From assembly GCA_964490245.1 (NCBI GenBank), contig CAZBAF010000006.1, positions 1-64,000 on the forward strand: a stretch of DNA of 64,000 nt. The letters run 5' to 3'. Made by a program: the position numbers and the translations under genes. The DNA is from CAZBAF01 sp964490245. GTDB lineage: Bacteria; Patescibacteriota; Saccharimonadia; Saccharimonadales; JACDBH01. The notes under the pieces were generated by a model. The model saw only the letters and a list, made by a program, of their open reading frames with translations, made no database searches and was not told the origin of the DNA. This document shows, piece after piece, positions 7,590 through 17,030 of the stretch (position 1 is the stretch's first letter; each line of letters begins with the position of its first letter).

Positions 7590-8855
7590 ATGAAGAAACG
7601 ATTCTCGCGTTACCACCGTGCATTTAAACGTAAGCCAAACCAAAGACGTATTGCTTTGGTTCTTTCGATCTTGCTGTTTGCCGGGGTGGGGGCGTATGTT
7701 CTTATTCAAAGCCACGCTGCTGCCTCAACGGCGGTTGTTGAACCTGAGGACGGGTTGCTGACAGGCCCTGTTAGCATTGTCTCAAATGCTAATGCCGGCG
7801 GCGGCCTGTTTGTGCGCTTTGAAGAGTTTGCAGGCGGCGGGTCCGGCAACTGGCCGGCAAATAACATCAAGGACACGCTTGGGTTTTATGCGCCGGGCAG
7901 TATCACCAACCGTGAGAACTGGCTGGGCCGCCCGGTTAACTATCGCACTATGTTTGTCGGTCGCGGACAGGACAAGACGACCGGCCTGAACACGTTTAGA
8001 GACGCCGTCTCCAATAACGGCAACCGCACGGTTGTCATGTCGATGCCGCTGGGGTTTGATCCCGGCCGGGGCTGCACCGGCATGACGCCTCAGTTTAAGG
8101 CAGGTGTTCTTGATACCATTACTAACGGTGGTGACGATGGTTTCTGGAAAGCTGTCGCCCAGCATATAAAAACCAATAAATTGTATGAAAAATTCCCCGA
8201 TGGCCGTCCCAAGCTGATTATGCGCCTTGGCTGGGAATCGAACGGCAAATGGTATTGCTGGTCTACGGTTGAGGGCAATGCGCCCAAGTTCATCAGCGCC
8301 TACCGGTACGTGCATGATCTGGTTGAGGCAGAGGTTGGGCATAAGCTGACCTGGGTGTATGGCCTTAATGCTGGTGCGGGTTCGCCAATTGAGGCGGCCA
8401 GAAACGGATATCCGGGCGATAATTACATTGATATTGTCGAGTTTGATGTTTATGACAATTCGGTCAAGTACTGGCAGAACAACAATACCCAATCTCCTGA
8501 TATGTCCAAGTGGCCGGCAGCGTGGGAAGAGAAGCGTGTACCTATGGAGAATATTATTAACGAACCAAAATGGTCGTCAAAGCTTATAGCAGTCGGCGAG
8601 TGGGCAACCAATATCACCCTTAATAATTCCACCGGACAGGTGGATAAGTCGCACGGCGGCGGCGGCGACAACCCTGCCTGGATCACGGCCATACACGACC
8701 TGCTGAAGCCGCTGGCCGAAAGCCGACGGCTTGCCTACAACAATTATTTTGATGGCGAGGATAATGTAGGAGCGGTGAAGCACTATCACAGTCTTTCAAC
8801 CGGTGATACCAAATTCCCCAACTCGGCCACTCGTTTCCGGAACCTGTTCCGGTAA
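7590..8855 (+). CDS. Secreted/anchored GH26-like glycoside hydrolase (paralog 2)
   Basis: A 421-aa paralog of the preceding gene: TM at about 21-40, stub EPEDGLLTG ... GGLFVRF, then the catalytic domain. Candidate catalytic residues are E216 (LGWESNG) and E337 (VGEWA). AAGGAAG lies 6 nt before the ATG and a TGgTACACT extended -10 lies just upstream (7566-7574), so it has its own promoter. Closest in-window relative is the frameshifted third copy, sharing NNGNRTVVM, DGRPKLIMRLGWESNG and SYGIN/VYGLN blocks. Confidence 0.8.
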   Translation: MKKRFSRYHRAFKRKPNQRRIALVLSILLFAGVGAYVLIQSHAAASTAVVEPEDGLLTGPVSIVSNANAGGGLFVRFEEFAGGGSGNWPANNIKDTLGFYAPGSITNRENWLGRPVNYRTMFVGRGQDKTTGLNTFRDAVSNNGNRTVVMSMPLGFDPGRGCTGMTPQFKAGVLDTITNGGDDGFWKAVAQHIKTNKLYEKFPDGRPKLIMRLGWESNGKWYCWSTVEGNAPKFISAYRYVHDLVEAEVGHKLTWVYGLNAGAGSPIEAARNGYPGDNYIDIVEFDVYDNSVKYWQNNNTQSPDMSKWPAAWEEKRVPMENIINEPKWSSKLIAVGEWATNITLNNSTGQVDKSHGGGGDNPAWITAIHDLLKPLAESRRLAYNNYFDGEDNVGAVKHYHSLSTGDTKFPNSATRFRNLFR

Positions 8856-8920
8856 GTACAATACCCATATGCAACAAGCAATGTTAGTGATAATCTAAGC
8901 TTAAGAGCAATACATACACT

Positions 8921-10312
8921 ATGAAGCGGTTGCAAAAATACAGGCGTATTCTGCGCCGCAAGCTTGTGCGGGGGCACCTTGCGGTCTTTTTATCGATTGC
9001 CATATTCGGGCGGTCGGCGCCTATCTGCTTTTTCGTGGCTCTGCCGCTGCGCCTGCGTTTGGTATTGATCCGGAGGGTGGGGTTTTGGCTGGCGCGGTTG
9101 CCATCAATACTAACGCCAATGCCAGTGGCGGTATGTTCGTGCGCTTTGACGATCCGGCGGGCAGCGGTGGCGGCGGTGGCGGCAGCAACTTTACCTACCG
9201 CAGCAGCTCAGTCCAGGATGCGTTAGGTTTTGTAACTAATTCTGGAATTGGTACTCCTGAAGCCTGGCTGGGCCGATCTGTTAAATACCAGGTCAAGTAT
9301 GCAGGCGGACGGCATGCCTGGAAAACAGCTGCAGATATGCCAACTCCGCGGACGGATGATATGAGAGATTCTCTCCAGTCGTTCAAGGACGGCATAAAGA
9401 ATAACGGCAACCGCACCGTCGTGATGACATTGAACCTGGCTTTTGACCCCGCCCGGAGCGGCGGCAGCTGTACGGGTGACAGTGATCAGTTTAAGACCTC
9501 GCTTATGCAGGCCGTGGTAAATGGAGGCGACGATGATTACTGGAAAGCCGTCGGCAAGGCAGTAAAAGATAGCAATATGGGCGGTACGTTCAGCGATGGC
9601 CGCCCCAAGCTGATCATGCGTCTTGGCTGGGAATCCAATGGCAGCTGGTTCTGTTGGGCGACGACTGCAAAAACCGGAGGAGGTTCGCTTAACGCGGAGC
9701 TATTTAAGGCTGCCTACCGACGCGTGCACGATATTGTTGATGCCGAAGCCGGAACCGATCTGGTGTGGTCATATGGTATAAATTCGGGGGGGAGCGGGCG
9801 GACCGGTGGCAAATGCCATTACTGCATATCCGGGCGATGCTTATGTAGATATCATTGAGACCGATGTATACGACAACTCCCAAAAATACTGGAACCCGGA
9901 TCTTTGCGCTAACCGTACGTGTCCGGACTGGACATCTGAATCGGTATGGATTCAGGCGCGTAATGAGAAGCTGAATTCCATGAACCAAGTGGTCAATGCG
10001 TCTGTATGGGCATCAAAGCCGCTGGCGGTTGGTGAATGGGGAGTCTGGACTACAACAGAGGGCAATAATAACAAAATTGTTGCGCCCGGAGGTGGGGATA
10101 ATGCGCGTTGGATACAGGCTATGTATGATTGGCAAAATAATCTTGTACAGTCCGGACGCTTTGTCTACGGAGCATATTTTGATATAGACAACAATGTCGG
10201 CACCGCCGAAAAACCTAAACGTGATCGCTCCCGTCTGTCGGGTAATTCCAGCAGTACCAACAGCAGCTGGCATCCCAATGCTGCCAACAAGTTCAAGTCG
10301 TTGTTCAAATAG
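8921..10312 (+). pseudogene. GH26-like glycoside hydrolase (paralog 3), two frameshifts
   Basis: The reading frame changes twice. Near 9007-9009 one G is missing: adding one restores the TM and stub (FGAVGAYLLFRG ... GIDPEGG). At 9786-9792 a G7 run has one G too many: with G6 the protein reads on through NSGGAGGPVANAITAYPGD as in paralog 2. The rest is intact, including LGWESNGSWFCW and VGEWGVW. Both shifts are in G runs, so they are either read/assembly errors, recent inactivation or slippage-based on/off switching. With two corrections it would encode a full-length enzyme of about 463 aa. Confidence 0.8.
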
Positions 10313-10377
10313 CACGCTGTCTGCATGGTCTGATGCGAGGGGTAAGGGGGTACCATGTACGTGCGGCAGCGATATAG

Positions 10378-10406
10378 TGGACAAAATATACTAACTATGA
10401 TATAAT
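10378..10406 (+). promoter_or_regulatory. Promoter with extended -10, leaderless gene
   Basis: TGGACA (10378-10383), a 17-bp spacer and TATAAT (10401-10406) preceded by TGa. The ATG at 10413 is 6 nt after the -10, so transcription should start at or next to it. Confidence 0.8.
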
Positions 10407-10412
10407 GAATCT

Positions 10413-10682
10413 ATGACTACAGAATCTTTTTCTTATAGCGACGAGGGGCAGCTGTATGGCAGGCACCCGACTGAGCATGACCATGATATGTACCGCACCG
10501 ATAGTGAATCGTCCGCTCCTTTTGCAGATAATTCTGCCGATGCAGCATCGGCAGTCCCGTTGCAGTCCGAGCAGCAGGGCAAAGATTTAGAACAAATGAA
10601 TCTTGAAGAAGCTTACAAATGGCTGTGGAGACAGGAAGCCGCCTCGGCTGACGCGCGGGAGCCGTACAACAGAAACTGGTAA
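10413..10682 (+). CDS. Small acidic protein of unknown function (89 aa)
   Basis: No family recognised. The first two thirds are polar and acidic, probably disordered. The last third (MNLEEAYKWLWRQEAA) could form an amphipathic helix. It is the first gene of an operon with the dihydrouridine synthase, whose ATG follows its stop by one base. The start codon sits 6 nt after a perfect TATAAT, so the mRNA appears leaderless and this gene may serve to bring ribosomes to the synthase gene. Confidence 0.65.
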   Translation: MTTESFSYSDEGQLYGRHPTEHDHDMYRTDSESSAPFADNSADAASAVPLQSEQQGKDLEQMNLEEAYKWLWRQEAASADAREPYNRNW

Positions 10683-10683
10683 G

Positions 10684-11676
10684 ATGCCTCAAAAATCCCC
10701 TTTCTTTATGTTGGCACCGATGGACGATGTGACCGAAACGGCTTTTCGGCAGATTGTGCACGCTTGCGCGCCGGCTGATGTTTATGTAACGGAGTTTGTG
10801 AATGTCGACGGGCTGATGAGCCCCGGCCGGCCGAAACTTATGAAAAAACTGCGCTTTGCGGTCAATGAGGGCCCGCTTGTGGCGCAGCTGTGGGGGCTAA
10901 AGCCGGAGAACTTTGAAGCCATCTCCCGTCAGATTGCAGACGGCGCCATTGCCCGTGAACTGGGTTTGCCTGACGGGATAAACTTTGCGGGGATTGATAT
11001 CAATATGGGGTGTCCGGCAAAGAGCGAGGTGCAAAATGGTGCGTGCAGTGCGCTTATCAAGAACCGGCCGCTGGCGCAGGCGATCATCGAGGCCACTAAG
11101 CGTGGGGCGGGTGATATGCCGGTCTCAGTCAAGACACGGCTTGGCTTTAACGAGGTTGACACCAGCTGGCATGAGTTCCTGTTGGGCTTTGGTCTGGATA
11201 TGCTGACCGTTCATTGGCGCACCCGCAAAGAGATGAGCAAGGTACCGGCACACTGGGAATATGCTGCCGAGATTGTCGCGCTGCGGGACAGGATTGCGCC
11301 AAAGACGAAGATTGTCGGCAACGGCGATGTGATGACGCGTGAGCAGGGTGAGGCACTGGCACGGCAATACGGCCTGGACGGCATTATGATCGGGCGCGGG
11401 GTTTTTAATGATCCTTATATATTTGCGAAAAAGTCGCAATGGTCCGAAAAAGGCAAAGAAGAACGTATCGAACTGTACCGCCGGCATGTGCGGCTGTTTG
11501 CCGATACGTGGTCCGTTGGCCAACGGAGCGAGCGTAATGTAAAGACGCTCAACAAATTCTGCAAAGTCTACATCAGCGGTTTTGATGGCGCCAAAGAACT
11601 CCGTGAGCAGCTCATGGCTGCCGACTCTACAGATAATTTGCTTGAGCTGCTGGACGCCGCTATACTTGGTCGGTAG
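10684..11676 (+). CDS. tRNA-dihydrouridine synthase (Dus family)
   Basis: A 330-aa FMN-dependent enzyme that reduces uridine to dihydrouridine in the tRNA D-loop. The N-terminus FFMLAPMDDVTETAFR is the flavin-binding start of the TIM barrel, NMGCPAKSEVQNGACSAL contains the catalytic Cys, and GNGDVMTREQ with GIMIGRGVFNDP is the phosphate-binding end. The start MPQKSPFF at 10684 follows the upstream stop by 1 nt; the earlier in-frame ATG at 10603 lies inside the preceding gene. Which D-loop position it modifies is not clear. Confidence 0.88.
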   Translation: MPQKSPFFMLAPMDDVTETAFRQIVHACAPADVYVTEFVNVDGLMSPGRPKLMKKLRFAVNEGPLVAQLWGLKPENFEAISRQIADGAIARELGLPDGINFAGIDINMGCPAKSEVQNGACSALIKNRPLAQAIIEATKRGAGDMPVSVKTRLGFNEVDTSWHEFLLGFGLDMLTVHWRTRKEMSKVPAHWEYAAEIVALRDRIAPKTKIVGNGDVMTREQGEALARQYGLDGIMIGRGVFNDPYIFAKKSQWSEKGKEERIELYRRHVRLFADTWSVGQRSERNVKTLNKFCKVYISGFDGAKELREQLMAADSTDNLLELLDAAILGR

Positions 11677-12582
11677 ATGATTAAAGCTGAGCATTTATCC
11701 AAGAGGTACAGAAAAAAACTTGCAGTCGATGATGTCAGCTTTGAGGTGAAAACCGGCCGCGTAACGGGTTTTTTGGGGCCAAACGGCGCCGGCAAATCGA
11801 CCACTATGCGGCTGATGCTGGGGCTGGATAACGGCCGGGGCGTAACCACGTATGATGGCAAAAGGCTGCATGAATTCACCAAGCCGTCAAAAGTTGTGGG
11901 TATCCTGCTGGAGGCCAAAGCCTTTCATCCGACCCGGACGGCCCGGCGCCACCTCTCGGTTCTGGCAGCCGCCGGAGGCGTTTCTGACAAGCGGGTTGAT
12001 GAGGTGCTGGATCTGGTGGGGCTGTCTGACGTGGCCAAAAAGAAGCCGGGCAAATTCTCTTTAGGCATGAGTCAGCGGCTGGGTATTGCGGCGGCAATCT
12101 TAGGCAAGCCCAAGTACCTGCTGCTTGACGAGCCGGCCAACGGACTTGACCCGGAGGGCATTCACTGGCTGCGTCAGTTCCTTAAGGATTATGCCGATCA
12201 GGGTAACGCCGTATTTGTTTCGAGCCACCTGCTGAGCGAAATGTCATTGATGGCTGATGATCTGGTGGTTATCGGCAAGGGCAGGCTGATTACCAGCGGC
12301 ACAGTGAGTGATTTTATCAGCAATGCCAAAGGCGGCGGCGTGTTTGTGCGCGCGGCCAAGCTGGCCATGCTCGAAAAGCTGCTCAAACAAAGCAGGCTCG
12401 AGGTCGAAAAGCTCAATGGCGGATTGCGCGTGCGCGGAGCCAGGACGGATGAGATTGGCAAGCTGGCATTTGGTGCCGGCATACCGATACTGGAGTTGTC
12501 GGCCCAGGCAGCCTCGCTTGAAGATGCGTTTTTGGAAGCAACCGCCGGCGCCCAGGAGTATAAGACAGGGGGCAAAAAATGA
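11677..12582 (+). CDS. ABC transporter ATP-binding protein (BcrA-like)
   Basis: A 301-aa ABC ATPase: Walker A GPNGAGKST, signature-like FSLGMSQRLG, Walker B YLLLDEPANGLDP and switch SSHLLSEM. The C-terminal 80 residues form the extra domain typical of bacitracin/lantibiotic-resistance ATPases. The ATG abuts the synthase stop, and its TGA overlaps the permease start (ATGA, 12579-12582). It probably drives an exporter for antimicrobial peptides or lipids; this is inferred from family only. Confidence 0.88.
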   Translation: MIKAEHLSKRYRKKLAVDDVSFEVKTGRVTGFLGPNGAGKSTTMRLMLGLDNGRGVTTYDGKRLHEFTKPSKVVGILLEAKAFHPTRTARRHLSVLAAAGGVSDKRVDEVLDLVGLSDVAKKKPGKFSLGMSQRLGIAAAILGKPKYLLLDEPANGLDPEGIHWLRQFLKDYADQGNAVFVSSHLLSEMSLMADDLVVIGKGRLITSGTVSDFISNAKGGGVFVRAAKLAMLEKLLKQSRLEVEKLNGGLRVRGARTDEIGKLAFGAGIPILELSAQAASLEDAFLEATAGAQEYKTGGKK

Positions 12583-13343
12583 TTGCGCTTTTACGGTCCG
12601 AACTGCGGAAGCTATTAACCGTTCGGTCGACTTATTTTGTCAGCTTGTTGGCACTGTTGCTGTCCGGCGGACTGATGGCTTTTTATGTCGAAGGCTTTTG
12701 GGGCGGCAGCGGTTCGGCGGCCGGTGCACTGACTGATCGGGCCTATACCGAAATTATGATTAACGCCTTCTCAACAGTAAGTATCTTTGTGGCAATTATT
12801 GCCATGCTGCAGGTGGTGCATGAGTACCGCCATAATCTGATTACCTATACGCTTTCCGCCTCCAATAGCCGCACGAAGGCGTTCTTTGCCAAGCTGGGCG
12901 TGCTTGCTTTGTATGCCATTGTGTTTTCTGTCGTGGCGGCTTTTGTAAGTCTGGGGCTCTACCTTTTGGGTGTGGGTTTGCGCGGCGGCAATCTGCCTGC
13001 CCAGTCGATAGATTGGCTGGCCGTATTGGGTCAGGGAGTGTTTCTTAATCTTGGGTATATGGTGGTGGGCGCAGTGGTGGCCTATCTGTCGCGCAACATT
13101 GCGTTGGCGATTGCGGTGGTGCTGGTGGTGCCCTCGACTATCGAGTCGCTGCTTACCTTGTTGCTGAAAGAGAACGCCAAGTACCTGCCCTTTACGATTT
13201 TAGGCCAGTTCTCGGTGGCTGATCCGAGTATGCTGGGGATGACGGTACTGCCGCGGGCGACGGCCTTCCTGTTGCTGTCTGGTTATCTGGCGGCCGGCAT
13301 CGCAATCACTTGGTATTTATTCCTGCGCCGCGACGCAAACTGA
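12579..13343 (+). CDS. ABC-2 permease partner
   Basis: A 254-aa integral membrane protein with about six TMs, including MAFYVEGFWGG after TM1 and the cytoplasmic HEYRHNLITYTLSASNSRTK, the conserved coupling region of BcrB/ABC2_membrane_4-type permeases. It overlaps the ATPase gene by 4 nt, making one transporter with it. Last gene of the operon that begins at 10413. Confidence 0.85.
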   Translation: MIALLRSELRKLLTVRSTYFVSLLALLLSGGLMAFYVEGFWGGSGSAAGALTDRAYTEIMINAFSTVSIFVAIIAMLQVVHEYRHNLITYTLSASNSRTKAFFAKLGVLALYAIVFSVVAAFVSLGLYLLGVGLRGGNLPAQSIDWLAVLGQGVFLNLGYMVVGAVVAYLSRNIALAIAVVLVVPSTIESLLTLLLKENAKYLPFTILGQFSVADPSMLGMTVLPRATAFLLLSGYLAAGIAITWYLFLRRDAN

Positions 13344-13385
13344 TATGCCTTGTAATAATAAAGGGATTGAAAGAAGCGAGGGGTT

Positions 13386-14012
13386 ATGGCTGGTATGATT
13401 CTTCCTCAGAAGAGACCGGATAGCTTGGAAAAAGAGCTAATTAGTTCGAATTTACGCGCGGGTGAGTGCGTTTTTGCGAGCGGTATTCGAGCGGATAATC
13501 ACCTGGATCTAGGTTTCAAAGAGGTCTCGTATGCGCACAGATTGCAAATAGTAAGCCAGATGGGTTCGCTTATATCACGTGAGGCGAATTTTAGACCAGA
13601 CTTTATAGCACCCGTGCCAACCGGCGCAATTGGCTGGGCGAATGGTCTGGCCGACTTTTTTGCTCTCCAGGGAGAAAGACCGCCAGTGCTGGAGTTTGAA
13701 AAAGTAGATCGCAGAGTCTTTGGCACTCCGAAACATACAAGGGAAGCAATTGAACGGCTAAAGGACGTCAAAGCAAATCCTGTTGGTTTGGTTAATGATG
13801 ATGCGACATGGGACGGAGGCACAAGTGAGGTTTTTGCCGGGCACGTTAGCGCCGAAGGTCTTACGGTAGGTCTCATTGCTTCAATCTATTTTAGAGGACA
13901 TTCAGAATTGCTGCGCAGTGATTATCCTCGTGCGGCTGTCTTTGCTAGGCATATCCCCGCTAAACTGGACGTAGAGTTATTTAAGGCAGAAATTGCAAGC
14001 CAAACCCTATAG
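13386..14012 (+). CDS. Phosphoribosyltransferase-like protein
   Basis: A 208-aa protein with the type I PRTase plan: PVPTGAIGWANGLADFF (flexible strand-loop) and VGLVNDDATWDGGTS (about 130-145), which takes the place of the PRPP-binding loop. In standard enzymes this loop reads (V/I)(V/I)DDVxTTG; here Thr-Thr is replaced by Trp-Asp, so PRPP binding may be changed. It most resembles orotate phosphoribosyltransferases in length and order, but assignment is weak. GAGGGG precedes the ATG; a second Met at 13395 is possible. Confidence 0.65.
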   Translation: MAGMILPQKRPDSLEKELISSNLRAGECVFASGIRADNHLDLGFKEVSYAHRLQIVSQMGSLISREANFRPDFIAPVPTGAIGWANGLADFFALQGERPPVLEFEKVDRRVFGTPKHTREAIERLKDVKANPVGLVNDDATWDGGTSEVFAGHVSAEGLTVGLIASIYFRGHSELLRSDYPRAAVFARHIPAKLDVELFKAEIASQTL

Positions 14013-14049
14013 CAGCGCTTGAGGCCACAATGACTGAACTCGAGAATCT

Positions 14050-14125
14050 TGGTGGGGGTACCTGGACTTGAACCAGGGACCAATCGGTTATGAGCCGACT
14101 GCTCTAACCACTGAGCTATACCCCC
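14050..14125 (-). tRNA. tRNA-Ile2 (anticodon CAU, lysidine-dependent)
   Basis: A 76-nt tRNA with encoded CCA. The acceptor stem is GGGGGTA/TACCCCC. D-arm GCTC...GAGC, anticodon loop CTCATAA and T-arm CTGG/CCAG follow. CAU would normally be Met, but the body (AGTGGTTAGAGCAG, TTGGTC, CTGGTTCAAGTCCAG) matches bacterial tRNA-Ile2, whose C34 is converted to lysidine by TilS, encoded at 37336. A separate initiator and a better elongator Met tRNA are present in this window, supporting this call. Confidence 0.8.
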
Positions 14126-14221
14126 GCAGTGATTAACGGGGGTATTATACCAAATTCTATCTGTTAGTGTACAAGGATTTCCTTATTGGGCCGGCAGGGG
14201 GTATAGTCATAAGCAGTATTT

Positions 14222-15034
14222 ATGAATAAACAATCAAAGACTCCGTATGTGTCAGCGGCTGAATTTTTGGATGGTTTTGATGGTGATTTGGATGCGGCGG
14301 TTGCGGCGCTTAAAAAAGCTGCCCGGCCCGCGCACGGCAATGCGCCCAAAGCCCAAAGCACCGGTCCGGTGCTGGTCGCCGCCCGCGAGCTTGGCAAAAC
14401 TTACAAGGTCGGTAAGCAACGGGTGGCGGCACTAACGGCTGTCAGCCTGGATATCCGTGAGGGCGAGTTTGTGGCCTTTACCGGACCGAGCGGCAGCGGT
14501 AAAAGCACCCTGCTGCAGCTGATTGGCGGGCTGGATAAGCCAAGTGAAGGCACCGTTGAGGTTGACGGCCGTAATCTGACCCGGCTGAGCGACCGCCAGC
14601 TATCGGTTTTTCGTAACCAGACAATTGGTTTTGTTTTTCAGTTCTTTTATCTGCAGCCTTTTTTGCGCCTGCAAACCAACCTTGAAGTGCCGGCTATGTT
14701 TGCCCGCACTCGGCGCGGTGATCGTGTTGCTGCCGCTCAAAAACTGGCGGCTGCAGTCGGGCTGGAGGACAGGCTGATGCATTTGCCCAAAGAGCTGTCG
14801 GGCGGGCAGATGCAACGGGCGGCAATTGCCCGGGCGCTTTTAAATAAGCCAAAGCTCATACTTGCCGATGAGCCAACCGGCAACCTGGACAGCAAAAACG
14901 GCGAGGCAATTATTGATCTATTTGAGCAGATTCGGCAAGAGTTCGGCACCACTGTCATTGTGGTCACGCATGATCCCAAAGTCGCTGCTCGGGCCGACAG
15001 AGAAATCGTGCTTAAAGACGGGAGGATTGCATGA
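14222..15034 (+). CDS. ABC transporter ATPase, LolD/MacB-like, with N-terminal extension
   Basis: A 270-aa ATPase: Walker A GPSGSGKST, signature LSGGQMQR, Walker B LILADEPTGNLD and H-loop VTHD. About 50 residues precede the ABC domain, including FLDGFDGDLDAAVAALKKA, a helix-rich stretch not usual for LolD/MacB; it could be a small regulatory or interaction domain. It overlaps the FtsX-like permease by ATGA. TATAGT at 14202-14207 gives a leader of only about 8 nt. The pair is a mechanotransmission-type or lipoprotein/peptide transporter; which one is open. Confidence 0.85.
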   Translation: MNKQSKTPYVSAAEFLDGFDGDLDAAVAALKKAARPAHGNAPKAQSTGPVLVAARELGKTYKVGKQRVAALTAVSLDIREGEFVAFTGPSGSGKSTLLQLIGGLDKPSEGTVEVDGRNLTRLSDRQLSVFRNQTIGFVFQFFYLQPFLRLQTNLEVPAMFARTRRGDRVAAAQKLAAAVGLEDRLMHLPKELSGGQMQRAAIARALLNKPKLILADEPTGNLDSKNGEAIIDLFEQIRQEFGTTVIVVTHDPKVAARADREIVLKDGRIA

Positions 15035-16950
15035 TCCGGCTTCGTGATGCCACTACGCTGGCTCTGACCAAGTTACGTACCCGCAAGATACGCCTGATTG
15101 TTACGGTGGTTGTTTCGGGGTTGCTTTTTACCGGCCTGGCGACTGCTTCAATGGTGGCGCGCGGTACGTTTGAGAGCATCGATTCCTTCAGTCAGGAAGG
15201 CTTTGGCAGTCGCTATATTGTTAGCGGTACCTCCATGCCTTCGTTCGGGTATATGGAAAACCAGGATATCATTATGCGCGCAAAGCAGATTCACGAAGAG
15301 CTTGTGACCCGCAAGACGGCCGAGGCAAAGCGTTTGCGGCTGACCTATGACCCAAAGAGCGACTTGGGTCCGCTCCAAAGCTTTGACACGCCGGACGGCA
15401 CGCATCAGACGCTGGATACAACTCACCCCGCGGCCGTTCAGGCCATCCAGGAATATAAGGCCACTCAAAAAGGTCCCGATCTGGAAGCGATGAAGGCGCA
15501 GGCGTCGGCCTACGGAGCAGAAAGGTTTTATCAGACCGACCAGCTGCCTTTTATGACCGATGGCAGTGTGATCAAGGTTCTGAAGGATGGGGAGGAGAGT
15601 TTTGATCAGAAAGAGATGCCTAATGGTCCGCCGCGCGGGCTTGATTCGTTTAGTATGATGTGGCAGTCGGCGAGCGCGGAGCTGCTTGAACCGTTTATGC
15701 TGCCGGGGCAAAGCCTGGTGCGCACAGATGATAATAAGGTGCCGATTATTGTGCCCGTCACTGCAGCCGAAGAGCTTTTGGGCTTGCAGTCGCTGCCTGC
15801 CTCTGCAAATGCGGACGACAGGCTTGCGCGCCTAAAAGAGCTCAGGGAGAAGGCGGGCGCTCTGAGCTTTGAGATCTGTGTGCGTAATCGCACCTCACAG
15901 GAGCTGGTCGGCCAGGCCATAGCTGTTAAACAAGAGGTAGAGGCGCGCAAAGATGACCGGGACTACCGTCAGCCGCCGCTTGTCTACGGCCTGCCCACCG
16001 AATCGTGCGGTGAGGTGCCGATTGTTCGCGATGTGCGGACGGCTGCCGAGAAGCAGCAAGCCGAGCGGCAGGAAGAATTTGACCGTATCTTTGGCAAGCA
16101 GCCGCCCACACAGGAGAAAATTGTCTTCCGGGTTGTCGGCGTTACCCCCGATATATACGAGGGGGCGGCAAGCCGGGTGGGCGAGATTATTAAATCACTG
16201 GTAACATCTTCACTTGGTTCTGGTTGGTTTTCGCCTAAGGAGTACATTGATGAGCGTCCGGTGCTGAAGACGCTGTTTGACGGCACGTCAGATGTGTATA
16301 GTTTTCCGCCGGCCTATTATGCAGAGTTCGCAGCGGCCGAGGATGCAGTGCGTTTCATGGACGAGGGAAGCTGTAATCCGGATTTTTCGGTTGTGATGGA
16401 AGGTGGCAAAGACCCGTATCAGCAATGTGCTGACGATGGCAAGCCGTTCACACTCAGCTCTTACGGCAGCAATAGTCTGGCGCTGGACAGTGCCAGACGC
16501 GGTTTTGGCAGGATTTTTCGCTACGCAACGCTTGCGGTGGCTTTAATCGCCGCGGTTATTATGATGGGAACAGTGGGGCGCATGATTGCCGATAGTCGTC
16601 GCGAGACAGCCGTGTTTCGGGCGATTGGGGCTAAAAAGCTGGATATTTCGCTTATTTATATCATCTATACCTTTATGCTGGCGCTCTTAATCAGCGCGTT
16701 TGCGGTGATTGTGGGGGCGGCAATCGCGCAGTTTGTGCATACAAAATATTCGCCGGCTGCTACTGTTGAAGCGTTGGTTGCTTATAATGCCAGCGATTTG
16801 ACGCGCTCATTCAGACTGTATTCGTTCTATTGGCCCGAAATGCTCCAGCTTATTGGATTGGCGCTGGTCGGCGGGGTGATTAGCGCAGTCCTGCCGCTGA
16901 TCCGCAACCTGCGCCGCAACCCGATCCGCGATATGCGGGACGATACCTAG
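15031..16950 (+). CDS. FtsX-like permease of MacB type
   Basis: A 639-aa membrane protein. TM1 lies at about 22-44, followed by a roughly 450-residue extracytoplasmic domain and a C-terminal FtsX block with three TMs (about 503-525, 546-575, 610-630). The cytoplasmic DSRRETAVFRAIGAKKLDI motif is diagnostic of FtsX/MacB permeases. It ends with a basic tail NLRRNPIRDMRDD. It works with the ATPase at 14222, whose stop it overlaps. The large outer domain suggests substrate or partner binding in the envelope. No neighbour identifies the cargo. Confidence 0.85.
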   Translation: MIRLRDATTLALTKLRTRKIRLIVTVVVSGLLFTGLATASMVARGTFESIDSFSQEGFGSRYIVSGTSMPSFGYMENQDIIMRAKQIHEELVTRKTAEAKRLRLTYDPKSDLGPLQSFDTPDGTHQTLDTTHPAAVQAIQEYKATQKGPDLEAMKAQASAYGAERFYQTDQLPFMTDGSVIKVLKDGEESFDQKEMPNGPPRGLDSFSMMWQSASAELLEPFMLPGQSLVRTDDNKVPIIVPVTAAEELLGLQSLPASANADDRLARLKELREKAGALSFEICVRNRTSQELVGQAIAVKQEVEARKDDRDYRQPPLVYGLPTESCGEVPIVRDVRTAAEKQQAERQEEFDRIFGKQPPTQEKIVFRVVGVTPDIYEGAASRVGEIIKSLVTSSLGSGWFSPKEYIDERPVLKTLFDGTSDVYSFPPAYYAEFAAAEDAVRFMDEGSCNPDFSVVMEGGKDPYQQCADDGKPFTLSSYGSNSLALDSARRGFGRIFRYATLAVALIAAVIMMGTVGRMIADSRRETAVFRAIGAKKLDISLIYIIYTFMLALLISAFAVIVGAAIAQFVHTKYSPAATVEALVAYNASDLTRSFRLYSFYWPEMLQLIGLALVGGVISAVLPLIRNLRRNPIRDMRDDT

Positions 16951-17030
16951 CCAAAAGATTTTATACGCTCCGCCAATAACTAACATATTACAACATAATT
17001 TCTAAGTTTCTGGGGTCAGAACCTAGAAAG

